Shown one piece after another: positions 7,690 through 15,670 of a DNA stretch of 64,000 nucleotides (position 1 is its first letter; each line of letters begins with the position of its first letter). This stretch comes from Parasphingorhabdus halotolerans (GTDB taxonomy: Bacteria > Pseudomonadota > Alphaproteobacteria > Sphingomonadales > Sphingomonadaceae). The position numbers were made by a program, and so were the translations under genes. The notes beneath the pieces are model-generated. The model ran no database searches. It worked only from the letters and a program-made list of their open reading frames with translations, and was not told the DNA's origin. The stretch covers positions 1,922,001 to 1,986,000 of the forward strand of contig NZ_CP051217.1 of the NCBI RefSeq assembly GCF_012516475.1, given 5' to 3'.

Positions 7690-7718
7690 ATTATAGGTTG
7701 CGTTTTACAACCTCTAAT
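7690..7718 (-). promoter_or_regulatory. Promoter with internal inverted repeat for MDR gene
   Basis: On the minus strand TATAAT (7695-7690) lies 16 bases before the start codon at 7674. A perfect 6-bp inverted pair AGGTTG/CAACCT with a 7-base centre (7695-7713) fills the spacer and touches the -10; the -35 (ATTAGA, 7718-7713, spacer 17) is weak. A weak -35 with a dyad in the spacer suggests a regulated promoter. The regulator is not identified. Confidence 0.45.
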
Positions 7719-7740
7719 ATCGGCCTAAGCGGATTCGCTG

Positions 7741-8514
7741 TCAGCGTCCACCCGTTACGTACAAACATTGCCCCGTAACCCAACTCGATGCGGGAGAGGC
7801 CATGTATATCGCGGCGGCTGCAATATCTTCTTCCGTGCCATAGCGTTGCAAAGGTATCTGCATCATCTTGAGCAATTGCTGGCGTTGCTCTTCGGTTTCA
7901 GTACCCATGCAATCATCAAAATTCTCCGTCGGCACGGGGCCGGGAGCCACTGCATTGACGCGGATTTTTGGCGCAAGTTCCATCGCCAAGGTGCTGGTCA
8001 GGCTGTTAACACCCGCCTTGGCTGCGCCATAGGGGCCATTTTTCGGTTGCCCGCCCATTGCCGCGCGCGAGGATGTGTTTATTATTACGCCGCCATCTTC
8101 ACCCATATATTTGGTGGCGACTACTGCCCCCATCCAGACACCTTTGAGATTGAGATTAATCTGCGCATCCCACTCCGCTTCCGACGTGCGCGTGAGATAA
8201 CGTGGCTGGCCATCGGGAATGCCGCCTGCATTGCTCACCCAGATCGTGACTTTGCCGAGTTGATCAACCGTGGCCTTCGCGAGGTTTTCCAGTGCATCCA
8301 CGTTTGTTGCGTCCGTCGGTACGGCAATTGCTTTTCGGCCCATCGCCTGGATTTCTGCCACCAGACTTTCCAGATCACCGGCCGTGCGCGCTGCCACCGC
8401 GACATCGGCTCCCGCTTCGGCAAAACCGAGAGCAATCGCCCGGCCAATGCCTTTGCCCGCACCGACGACGACCGCCACTTGACCATCCAGCTTGAAATTA
8501 TCCAATATGCCCAT
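7741..8514 (-). CDS. SDR family oxidoreductase
   Basis: Classical short-chain dehydrogenase/reductase of 257 residues: cofactor motif VVGAGKGIGRAIALG (TGxxxGxG type, residues about 15-30), NAGG at about 95, catalytic Ser in NTSSRAAMGG and the YGAAKAG motif (Tyr/Lys, about 162-168), then VNAVAPGPVPTE. It is read from ATG at 8514 and lies 19 bases downstream of an MFS transporter gene on the same strand, so the two are probably co-transcribed; a transporter plus alcohol or ketone dehydrogenase pair suggests uptake and oxidation of a hydroxylated compound. Substrate is not predictable from sequence. Confidence 0.88.
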   Translation of the reverse strand: MGILDNFKLDGQVAVVVGAGKGIGRAIALGFAEAGADVAVAARTAGDLESLVAEIQAMGRKAIAVPTDATNVDALENLAKATVDQLGKVTIWVSNAGGIPDGQPRYLTRTSEAEWDAQINLNLKGVWMGAVVATKYMGEDGGVIINTSSRAAMGGQPKNGPYGAAKAGVNSLTSTLAMELAPKIRVNAVAPGPVPTENFDDCMGTETEEQRQQLLKMMQIPLQRYGTEEDIAAAAIYMASPASSWVTGQCLYVTGGR

Positions 8515-8533
8515 AGCCTCAAATCCTTCTTTT

Positions 8534-9835
8534 CTATCTTTTTATATTCGCTTCTGCTCGCCAATAGTGGAAGCCTGCCCAGATGTTGAACAGCGCCAGA
8601 ATCGCCAGCGCTTTTTGCAATGCGCTGGCCTCAAGGAGTTTATCTCCGCCAGCAAAATAATCAGATAGACCGCCGACAAAAACCGGCCCGATACCCAGGC
8701 CGATCAGCCCCGCGACCAAAAGATAGATCGCAACCGCCATAGCCCGAGTACGATCATTGGCCAGCGCCTGAATAGCAGCAAAACTCGGACCATAATAAAA
8801 CGTCGCCCCAAAAGTTGGGAAAGCGAGCAAGGCAATCGCAACATTCACATTATCAGCGTAAATCGCCCAAATCATGCCCGGGGCAGCGATCACCAGCATC
8901 AAGCCGCTCAATAGTAGCGGCAAGCGCGGATTGCCCTTGCCCAATATGTCGCCAATCTTTCCACCAAACCACGCGCCAAACCCGCCCGACAGACCAACCA
9001 TTACACCCAATTTCCATCCGAGTTCACCATAGCCGATCCCATGCACGCGAACAAACAGACCGCCATAAAAACTGGCAAGCCCATAGGACACAAATTGCAC
9101 CAGAACTCCGGCCGCGACCAAATGCCAATAAGCGGGTTTCGATGAGAGTTCCTTGAACGCATCCTTGAACGTAATTTCATTCGGTTTGGCTTTGAAAGCC
9201 GCTGATAACGGAATTTTCCCGCGCGGATCAGGAACCGTAAACCAGATAACGATCGCGATAATAATTCCGGGCAAACCGGCAATCAAAAATGCGGAACGCC
9301 AATCAAGGTTTTCGGTGATCCAGCCCCCGCCAGCATATGCCAGAAAGGCGCCAATCGGCACCGACATTCCCAATATGCCAAGCGCGCCCGAGCGCCGGTC
9401 TGGCGGAAATAAATCCGCAATTAAGGAATGGGATGCAGGAGCAGAGCCAGCTTCGCCGATACCGACCCCGACACGCGCCAAAAACAACTGGATGAAATTA
9501 GCCGACAAACCGCAAGCCACAGTCATCGCCGACCATGTCGCGATTGCAATGGCGATGATCCTGCTGCGGTTCCAGCGATCGGCCAGAGCGGCGACAGGGA
9601 TCGCCAAAGTCGTATAAAAAATCGCGAAAGACAAGCCGGTCATTAAACCAAGCTGGGTGTCCGTCAGGCCGAGATCCTGCTTGATCGGTTCCGCCACGAT
9701 TGAAATAATCTGCCGGTCCAGAAAATTAAGCATGGTGACAACGAAAAGCACGCCAAGCGCATAATTGGTTTGTCGTGATGGCGCTGGTGAGCGAGTCACT
9801 TCCAAAGCGGGCTTGCCAGAGGCTGCGTCTTCCAT
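8534..9835 (-). CDS. MFS transporter
   Basis: A 433-residue major facilitator with twelve predicted membrane segments. The loop motif ADRWNRSRIIAIAIATWS after TM2 (residues about 85-105), GVGIGEAGSAPASHSLIADLF after TM4 and FTVPDPRGK in the central loop are typical of the sphingomonad 'spinster'/Ixt-like MFS group that accompanies aromatic and terpenoid degradation genes. It heads a probable operon with the SDR gene at 7741. A second paralogous MFS gene is at 11643. The cytoplasmic N-terminus is about 25 residues. The transported substrate is unknown. Confidence 0.9.
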   Translation of the reverse strand: MEDAASGKPALEVTRSPAPSRQTNYALGVLFVVTMLNFLDRQIISIVAEPIKQDLGLTDTQLGLMTGLSFAIFYTTLAIPVAALADRWNRSRIIAIAIATWSAMTVACGLSANFIQLFLARVGVGIGEAGSAPASHSLIADLFPPDRRSGALGILGMSVPIGAFLAYAGGGWITENLDWRSAFLIAGLPGIIIAIVIWFTVPDPRGKIPLSAAFKAKPNEITFKDAFKELSSKPAYWHLVAAGVLVQFVSYGLASFYGGLFVRVHGIGYGELGWKLGVMVGLSGGFGAWFGGKIGDILGKGNPRLPLLLSGLMLVIAAPGMIWAIYADNVNVAIALLAFPTFGATFYYGPSFAAIQALANDRTRAMAVAIYLLVAGLIGLGIGPVFVGGLSDYFAGGDKLLEASALQKALAILALFNIWAGFHYWRAEANIKR

Positions 9836-9921
9836 GGATCCGCTATGCCATGCAGATGGATGCGTCGGGACCCTCTCTTTAATTAGGGTGTTGGTATGAA
9901 TATCGGGTTCGGCCCGCGAGG

Positions 9922-9988
9922 CTCATCCCGAGTCTCTCGAAGGACGGCTATGATCTTGAACCATCCTTCGACAAACTCAGGGTGAGCG
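9922..9988. repeat. Palindromic intergenic repeat, copy A (STPR-like)
   Basis: Left arm GCTCATCCCGAGTCTCTCGA AGGA and right arm TCCTTCGACAAACTCAGGGT GAGC (spaces only for display) form a long imperfect inverted repeat around a ~19-base centre. The core CCTTCGACAA.CTCAGG recurs at 13071-13140 and 18999-19068. It sits in the gap between the MFS gene (start 9835) and the SDR stop at 10020, both minus-strand, where a hairpin could end or protect transcripts. Confidence 0.8.
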
Positions 9989-10019
9989 GAAAAATTCACG
10001 CCCTTTCAACTGCAAAATT

Positions 10020-10790
10020 CTAGAGAGATTGCCCGTCGTCCACAATAATATCGGAACCAGTCACGCAACGCGAGGCATCAGACGCGAAATAAAGCATCAT
10101 CGCATCGAGCGAGGCGATATCCTGTAACCGGCGGCGATGAAAACCGGCAATTTGTGCCTTGCCGCCATCGGTATCATACCAGTCGCCCTGAATTTCGGTC
10201 GGGATATAGCCGGGATGGATGGTGTTGACATTCACACCTTGTCGCACCCATTCGCGCGCAAGATTGCGCGCAAGGTGGGTTACACCAGCCTTGCTTGCAG
10301 CATATACGCTATCGCCTTCGCCGGTGAGCCGCGATGTAATTGATCCAATGATTGTGATCCGCCCGTTTTCTTTCTCGCGGCTGCCACTGGCAATCAGCCG
10401 TTTTGCGCCTTCGCGAGCGACCAGATATACCCCCTTGAAATTGGTATCGAGCAAGGTTTGGACGCGATCTATCGCGACATCGGTCGAACGTCCCGTCGCA
10501 GCAACACCTGCATTCGCGACGATACTATGCACCGTTCCAAACCTCTCCTCAGCCGCGTCATATGCAGCGATTATCGAGGCTTCATCCGTGACGTCCAGCG
10601 GCACAGCTAGCGCCTTGCCACCCTGACGTTCAATCTTCGCGACCAATTCTGCCGTCCGGTCCGTCCGGCGTGCCCCAAGGACGATATTGGCTCCCGCCTT
10701 GGCAAATAATTCGGCAAAACGCGCACCAAGGCCAGATGATGCGCCAGCAACGAATGCAGTTCGTCCGGCAAGCGAGAAAGGGGTTTCCAT
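10020..10790 (-). CDS. SDR family oxidoreductase
   Basis: 256-residue short-chain dehydrogenase/reductase with VAGASSGLGARFAELFAKAG at residues about 13-32, NAGVAATG at about 92, Ser in IGSITSRLTGEG, YAASKAG (about 165-171) and IHPGYIPTEIQGD. The basic GARRTD after the second strand hints at NADP preference. It starts at 10790 and is divergent from another SDR gene at 10901, with a tandem dyad repeat between them. The preceding MFS/SDR unit, on the same strand, is separated by a palindromic repeat, so it is likely a separate transcription unit. Substrate unknown. Confidence 0.88.
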   Translation of the reverse strand: METPFSLAGRTAFVAGASSGLGARFAELFAKAGANIVLGARRTDRTAELVAKIERQGGKALAVPLDVTDEASIIAAYDAAEERFGTVHSIVANAGVAATGRSTDVAIDRVQTLLDTNFKGVYLVAREGAKRLIASGSREKENGRITIIGSITSRLTGEGDSVYAASKAGVTHLARNLAREWVRQGVNVNTIHPGYIPTEIQGDWYDTDGGKAQIAGFHRRRLQDIASLDAMMLYFASDASRCVTGSDIIVDDGQSL

Positions 10791-10866
10791 ATTCAGATAT
10801 CTCCACAGTTACTAAAATCGAGCCTAGACGATCGCTACCCGCTCGGCCAATATCGCTTTGCATAGG

Positions 10867-10888
10867 GTTTCTCAAACGTTTCTCAAAC
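10867..10888. promoter_or_regulatory. Tandem GTTTCTCAAAC x2, candidate operator
   Basis: Two exact, adjacent copies of the 11-base unit GTTTCTCAAAC, each itself a GTTT-n3-AAAC dyad. They lie in the 110-base gap between the divergent SDR genes and end 12 bases before the ATG at 10901, overlapping the region of its ribosome site. Spacing of one helical turn would place two protein subunits on one face. Role inferred. Confidence 0.4.
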
Positions 10889-10900
10889 AAGGGATAAATC

Positions 10901-11641
10901 ATGATCGACACCTCTCTCGACTATAACGGCAAGATCGTTTGCGTAGTTGGCGGCTCAGCAGGAATTGGCAATGCGACCGCACAGGCCTTTCGAAAGTGTG
11001 GCGCAGAAGTCCACGTCACGGGCACGCGTGCCGATCACAGCGAGTATAAAATGGAAGATGGTTCCGATTTTGCAGGACTGACCTATCACCAATTGGATGC
11101 CGCCGATGATGGAGCGATCATCGCGCTTCGGCAGAAGTTTGAAAAATTGGACGTGCTGATCTGCTCTCAGGGTATGGTCATGTATAAACGTGCTGAGTTT
11201 GAACCGGAAAATTTCGCCAAGGTCATTCAAGTCAATTTAAACAGCCTGATGACCTGTGCCGGACAATTTCACGATCTGCTAAAAGAAGCACAAGGCTCGT
11301 TGATCATCATCAGTTCGACCGCCGCTTTTCATGCGACAGTGGGTAACCCTGCCTATAACGCTTCCAAAACGGGCGCGATGGGTCTCACTCGCACCTTGGG
11401 CAAGGCCTGGGCACCCGATGGTATACGTGTCAACGGCATTGCGCCCGGGCTGATCGCGACCAAAATGACCAAGGTGACGACAGAACATCCCAAACGGCGC
11501 GAGGCGACAATTCGCTCGATACCGGTCGGGCGGATTGGCGACCCGGATGATATGGCGGGTCTGTCGCTGTTTCTTTGTTCGCCGCTGGCTAGCTATATTG
11601 TCGGACAGACAATAATCGCAGACGGTGGTTTACTGCTGTAG
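10901..11641 (+). CDS. SDR family oxidoreductase
   Basis: 246-residue short-chain dehydrogenase/reductase with CVVGGSAGIGNATAQAF (residues about 11-27), an Arg after the second strand (GTRADHS), Ser in ISSTAAFHATV, YNASKTG (about 152-158) and NGIAPGLIATKM. Start ATG at 10901 has AGGGATAAATC in front. In place of the usual NNAG it has CSQGM, a departure that some active SDRs tolerate. It is divergent from the SDR at 10020 and convergent with the MFS gene, whose stop is one base beyond. Probably oxidises or reduces a ring or side-chain hydroxyl in the same catabolic region; substrate unknown. Confidence 0.86.
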   Translation: MIDTSLDYNGKIVCVVGGSAGIGNATAQAFRKCGAEVHVTGTRADHSEYKMEDGSDFAGLTYHQLDAADDGAIIALRQKFEKLDVLICSQGMVMYKRAEFEPENFAKVIQVNLNSLMTCAGQFHDLLKEAQGSLIIISSTAAFHATVGNPAYNASKTGAMGLTRTLGKAWAPDGIRVNGIAPGLIATKMTKVTTEHPKRREATIRSIPVGRIGDPDDMAGLSLFLCSPLASYIVGQTIIADGGLLL

Positions 11642-11642
11642 A

Positions 11643-12971
11643 TCAGACTTTGGCCAATCCGGAATTGACAGCCTTGCCGGTCCACCAGAACAGAAACGTC
11701 GCTATGGCCAGACTAAAAACGACCGTCACAATCACCGCATAGCTGAGCGACATAGTGCCATAGGCATCCGCCCAATTGTCGCTCATCAGCCCGATTAGCG
11801 CCGGGCCAATGCCGTAGCCGAGCAGGTTGATCGACAAGCTGCTGATTGATGATGCCGTGCCGCGTTCTGTCGGCAGGACCGCTGATTGCACCATGGAGAT
11901 GGCTGCGCCTTGCGTCGAAACCAGGAGGACATAGCCGCTAATATATAGAAAGAGAGTCATTTCGAGACTGTCAGATAAAAGGCAGAGGGTCCAGAACGGC
12001 AAGACCAGCAGCACCGCAACGCTGCAATACCAAGGTCGCCATTTCGGGTTTTTCTTCGCCAGATAATCGGCGAGAAAACCCCCCAAGATCATTCCGGGCA
12101 CACCGCCAAAAAACAAAACCGTACCCAGATAAACACCCACTTCTCCTGAGCCGACGTCAAAATTGCGCATCAGCATGGGGGCCAGCCAGATCGCAAAAGC
12201 GAAGGAAGGAATATTGGTGAAGGAATTGGCCAGTACGACGCGGAAGAAAACACTGTTGGTCCACAACGAGCCCATTGTGGTCATGAAAGGCTCTTGTTTT
12301 TCCGCTCCCTTGTCTGCCCCGGTTGGCTTCGCTTCGGGCGTGAAATAGCGGCCGCGTTTCGGTTCCCGGATCGTGAGAAAGAGGATGATACCCAGCAGTA
12401 TTCCCGGCACCCCCAGAATAACGAACGTCCAGCGCCAGCCATAGGCTTCTGCGATCAGACCACCGGCCATATAGCCCAGCACCGGCCCCAACACGGCACC
12501 TACGGCGAATATCCCCATGGCCCGCGACAGTTCGTGCGGCGCGAAATAGTCGGTGATAATCGAAACCGACGGCGGGCCGCCGCCCGCTTCTCCGACACCG
12601 ACACCCAGACGCGCCAGAAGCAATGTCCAGAATCCCAACGCCGCGCCGCACAAGGCTGACATCAGGCTCCACAGCGCTAAAGCAATGGCGACCATGTTCT
12701 TCCTGTTCGTCCGATCCGCCAGTCGCCCGGCCGGAACGCCCAAAATCAGATAGAAAACTGTAAAGGCGGTCCCTGCAAGCAAGCCAATTTGTGTATCGCT
12801 CAACACAAATTCAGCTTTGATATCCTCAATCAGGATCGACATCACCAACCGATCGGCGATGTTGAACATGAAAGTCAGCATCAGCAAGACCAAAACATAA
12901 TAGCGGTAGACACCACCAGATGTCCGACCATCGCTTACCATGATGTCTTGTCGCATCATAACATCGCGCAT
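11643..12971 (-). CDS. MFS transporter
   Basis: About 442-residue major facilitator, twelve membrane segments, with GRLADRTNRKNMVAIALALW after TM2, GVGVGEAGGGPPSVSIITDYF after TM4 and LTIREPKRGRY in the central loop. It is a paralogue of the transporter at 8534-9835. The start is uncertain: ATG at 12971 is directly preceded by GGAGGGG, TTG at 12980 has no SD, and ATG codons at 12959 and 12956 give longer spacing. A two-component acyl-CoA dehydrogenase operon ends upstream with a terminator, so this gene probably has its own promoter near 13000. Substrate unknown. Confidence 0.86.
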   Translation of the reverse strand: MRDVMMRQDIMVSDGRTSGGVYRYYVLVLLMLTFMFNIADRLVMSILIEDIKAEFVLSDTQIGLLAGTAFTVFYLILGVPAGRLADRTNRKNMVAIALALWSLMSALCGAALGFWTLLLARLGVGVGEAGGGPPSVSIITDYFAPHELSRAMGIFAVGAVLGPVLGYMAGGLIAEAYGWRWTFVILGVPGILLGIILFLTIREPKRGRYFTPEAKPTGADKGAEKQEPFMTTMGSLWTNSVFFRVVLANSFTNIPSFAFAIWLAPMLMRNFDVGSGEVGVYLGTVLFFGGVPGMILGGFLADYLAKKNPKWRPWYCSVAVLLVLPFWTLCLLSDSLEMTLFLYISGYVLLVSTQGAAISMVQSAVLPTERGTASSISSLSINLLGYGIGPALIGLMSDNWADAYGTMSLSYAVIVTVVFSLAIATFLFWWTGKAVNSGLAKV

Positions 12972-13003
12972 CCCCTCCAAGAGATACTGACAGATGTAGA
13001 CAG

Positions 13004-13033
13004 AAAAAAAGGGCAGAGCCAGCGGCTCCGCCC
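13004..13033 (-). terminator. Rho-independent terminator after acyl-CoA dehydrogenase pair
   Basis: On the minus strand GGGCGGAGCC-GCT-GGCTCTGCCC (10-bp stem with one mismatch, 3-base loop) is followed by seven T. It lies about 125 bases after the stop at 13160, beyond repeat copy B. Confidence 0.85.
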
Positions 13034-13070
13034 TCGCTTTAGTGATAGGGTGAAGGCCGACCTCCTGTCC

Positions 13071-13140
13071 GCTGATCCTGAGCCTGTCGAAGGACTGGTT
13101 GCCTCAAAGAGACTGACTTCGACAAGCTCAGCCCGAACGG
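13071..13140. repeat. Palindromic intergenic repeat, copy B (STPR-like)
   Basis: Arms GATCCTGAGCCTGTCGAAGG (13074-13093) and CTTCGACAAGCTCAGCCCGA (13117-13136), then ACGG, face each other across about 23 bases. The core is shared with copies at 9922 and 18999. It lies in the 3' region of the acyl-CoA dehydrogenase operon, just before the terminator. Confidence 0.85.
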
Positions 13141-13159
13141 TAATACCGCCAGCGCTAGA

Positions 13160-14293
13160 TTATGCCGCGCTCAGTTTGATATGCCGCCTCATGTGATGGT
13201 CAACGCTACCAAACTCGCCTTCAATGATCGAAAGCCGTTTGAAGTAGCTGCCTACTGCCAACTCGTCCGTCATACCCATACCGCCGTGAGTCTGGATTGC
13301 CGACTGGCCAACGAAGCGTGCCGCTTGGCCAATGCGAACCTTTGCAGCAGATACGTTCTTCTTGCGGGTCGCTTCATCTTCATCGAGTTTGATTGTCGCC
13401 AGATACATCATCGAAACCGACTGCTCATGCTCCATCAGCATATCGGCCATGCGATGCTGCAATACCTGAAATGAACCAATCGGCGTGCCAAATTGCTTCC
13501 GCTGGCGCGAATAATCCAGCGTCATGGCATTGGTCACTTGCATTACGCCTGCTGCTTCGGCGCAGACTGCGGCAGTGGCTTCATCAACCACTTTTTCGAT
13601 CAGCGGCAGGCCATTGTCAGCTTCACCAATCAGCGCATCGCTGGAGACTTTAACATTCTCGAAATAGACTTCAGACGCGCGGCGGCCATCAACCGTGCCA
13701 TAGTCGCGCTGACTCACGCCGTCGGCATCGCGCGCCACAACAAAGACAGAGACACCGGCAGCATCGCGCTGGTCTCCGGAAGTCCGCGCCGTCACGACAA
13801 AATGCGTTGCCCAAGGCGCGCCGATCACGACCGCTTTATGGCCGTTGATGACATAATCGCTGCCGTCTTTCCTTGCGGTCGTTTGCAAGTCCGCCAGATC
13901 ATAGCGACCGCGCGGTTCTGCGTAGGCAAAGGCAAAGATCATCTCGCCGGAAATAATCCCGCCGATATATTCTTCTTTCTGCTCTGCGCTGCCGCCATGT
14001 TTCAGAAAACCACCCGCACAGATAACGCTCGGGACAAACGGCTCGACCGCAAGTCCCTTGCCGAATTCTTCCATGATGATCATCGCTTCGGTCGCACCGC
14101 CAAAGCCGCCATCTTCTTCGCTGAAGGGCGCTGCGAGCATGCCCAACTCCGCCAATTGTGCCCAAAGCTCGGGACGCCAGCCGGCATCACTCTCAATCAC
14201 GCTGCGGCGCGTATCCCAGTCATATTCTTCGCGGATCAAGCGCGAAATACCATCGCGCACCATGTTTTGTTCGTCGGTAAAATCGAAATCCAT
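13160..14293 (-). CDS. Acyl-CoA dehydrogenase, small/second subunit (PimD-like)
   Basis: 377-residue ACAD: MDFDFTDEQNMVRDGISRLI, AAPFSEEDGGFGGATEA, a shortened flavin loop AYAEPRGRYDLADLQT in place of the canonical TEPxAGSD (about residue 120), RKQFGTPIGSFQVLQHRMADM (helix with FAD contact, about 270) and QTHGGMGMTDE. The degenerate flavin/substrate loop and adjacency to a second ACAD gene are hallmarks of the alpha2beta2 heteromeric dehydrogenases of steroid, bile-acid and pimelate degradation. It follows the large-subunit gene by 25 bases and is probably expressed and assembled with it. The chain is cytoplasmic and uses ETF as acceptor. Confidence 0.88.
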   Translation of the reverse strand: MDFDFTDEQNMVRDGISRLIREEYDWDTRRSVIESDAGWRPELWAQLAELGMLAAPFSEEDGGFGGATEAMIIMEEFGKGLAVEPFVPSVICAGGFLKHGGSAEQKEEYIGGIISGEMIFAFAYAEPRGRYDLADLQTTARKDGSDYVINGHKAVVIGAPWATHFVVTARTSGDQRDAAGVSVFVVARDADGVSQRDYGTVDGRRASEVYFENVKVSSDALIGEADNGLPLIEKVVDEATAAVCAEAAGVMQVTNAMTLDYSRQRKQFGTPIGSFQVLQHRMADMLMEHEQSVSMMYLATIKLDEDEATRKKNVSAAKVRIGQAARFVGQSAIQTHGGMGMTDELAVGSYFKRLSIIEGEFGSVDHHMRRHIKLSAA

Positions 14294-14318
14294 TTTGGTT
14301 TCCCCTGTGTCGGTCTGA

Positions 14319-15515
14319 TTAAAGGCCGAGGATCATTTTGGTGATAATATTGCGCTGGATCTCGTTGGAGCCCCCGTAAATCGATGTTTTACGCATGTTG
14401 AAATAAGTTGGCGCTGCGTGATGCGCATAATCCGGTCCAATCGGAAAATCATTCGAACCATCATCCGGGAAGCTGCGGAAATCAGGCGTGCCATAATAGC
14501 CGACCGCTTCCAACGTCAGTTCGGTAATCCGCTGCTGGATTTCGGTGCCTTTGATTTTCAGCAAGGAGCTTTCCGGCCCCGGGCCTTTACCCGCCTGCTC
14601 GCCGGCCAGAGTCCGCAACTCGGTGATTTCCAGCGCCGCGAGATCAATCTCCAGCTGGCTGATTTTGCGCGCGAAACCCATATCCTCAATTAGCGGCTTG
14701 CCGTCGAGCATTTCGGATTTTGCAATTTCCTGCAACTTTTCTACGCCGCGCTTGGACCGGGCGACACCAGCAATGCCGGAACGCTCATGCGCAAGCAGGA
14801 ATTTGGCATAGGTCCAGCCCTTATTCTCTTCACCGATCAGGTTTTTGGCCGGAACCCGCACATCGGTGAGCCAGACTTCGTTGACCTCATAGCCGCCGTC
14901 GATCAGCTTGATAGGGCGCACTTCAATGCCCGGTGTTTTCATATCAACCAGAATGAAGCTGATGCCCATTTGCGGTTTTGGTGCATCGGAATCGGTGCGA
15001 CAGAGGAAGAAACCCCAATCGGCATGCTGGGCCAAGGTGGTCCAGGTTTTCTGGCCATTGAGAATATAATCATCGCCATCGCGAACAGCGGTTGTTTTCA
15101 GCGAAGCCAGATCGGAGCCGGCGCCGGGTTCTGAATAACCCTGACACCACCACACATCGCCGGACTTGATACCGGGGAGATGCTCTGCCTTTTGCTCTTC
15201 ATTGCCAAATGTATAGATAACCGGTCCAACCATCGCCACACCAAAGGGCAGCGGCATGATCGTGTTAGCACGCGCATTTTCTTCACCCCAGATATAGCGT
15301 TGCGTCGGCGTCCAGCCGGTGCCGCCATATTCTGTTGGCCACGCCGGAACCGACCACCCCTTTTTGCCCAAAATTTTGTGCCAAGCGACCATGTCTTCCG
15401 GCGTGACTTCATCACGCAGGGCGTTCATATCGATATTTTTGGGATGATTATTTGCAATAAATTCACGCACTTCGTCACGAAATGCATTTTCTTCTACGGT
15501 GAACTCCAAGTTCAT
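14319..15515 (-). CDS. Acyl-CoA dehydrogenase, large/first subunit (PimC-like)
   Basis: 398-residue ACAD with MNLEFTVEENAFRDEVREFI, WPTEYGGTGWTPTQRYIWGEE, QGYSEPGAGSDLASLKT (flavin loop, residues about 125-142) and the C-terminal IYGGSNEIQRNIIT. At the position where MCAD has the catalytic Glu it has Gly, whereas LLAHERSGIAG in the helix-G region supplies a Glu where isovaleryl- and long-chain enzymes have theirs. Start 15515 has AAAGGAG upstream. First gene of a two-gene operon with the PimD-like subunit, with a promoter and a dyad operator candidate upstream. Likely acts on a cyclic or branched carboxyl-CoA; the exact substrate is unknown. Confidence 0.9.
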   Translation of the reverse strand: MNLEFTVEENAFRDEVREFIANNHPKNIDMNALRDEVTPEDMVAWHKILGKKGWSVPAWPTEYGGTGWTPTQRYIWGEENARANTIMPLPFGVAMVGPVIYTFGNEEQKAEHLPGIKSGDVWWCQGYSEPGAGSDLASLKTTAVRDGDDYILNGQKTWTTLAQHADWGFFLCRTDSDAPKPQMGISFILVDMKTPGIEVRPIKLIDGGYEVNEVWLTDVRVPAKNLIGEENKGWTYAKFLLAHERSGIAGVARSKRGVEKLQEIAKSEMLDGKPLIEDMGFARKISQLEIDLAALEITELRTLAGEQAGKGPGPESSLLKIKGTEIQQRITELTLEAVGYYGTPDFRSFPDDGSNDFPIGPDYAHHAAPTYFNMRKTSIYGGSNEIQRNIITKMILGL

Positions 15516-15559
15516 GGGGCGTCTCCTTTGGAAATTTGATCCTTGTTAATTTTGACCGG

Positions 15560-15609
15560 ACTATACGCCGAAAATGGCCGGAAACAAGCAGTTTAACCGT
15601 CCAGTTAAA
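15560..15609 (-). promoter_or_regulatory. Promoter and TetR-like operator of PimC/PimD-like operon
   Basis: On the minus strand TTGTTT (15587-15582) and TATAGT (15565-15560) are separated by 16 bases, 45 bases before the start codon at 15515. Immediately upstream, 15609-15592 reads TTTAACTGGACGGTTAAA, a dyad with perfect 6-bp arms and near-symmetry inside. A TetR-family ligand-responsive repressor is the likely kind of partner (inference). Confidence 0.55.
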
Positions 15610-15670
15610 GTAACGTGCAAGGTGACGCTACGGCACGGCTGCGTCAATTCCATTCCTGGCCTGTCCCGAC

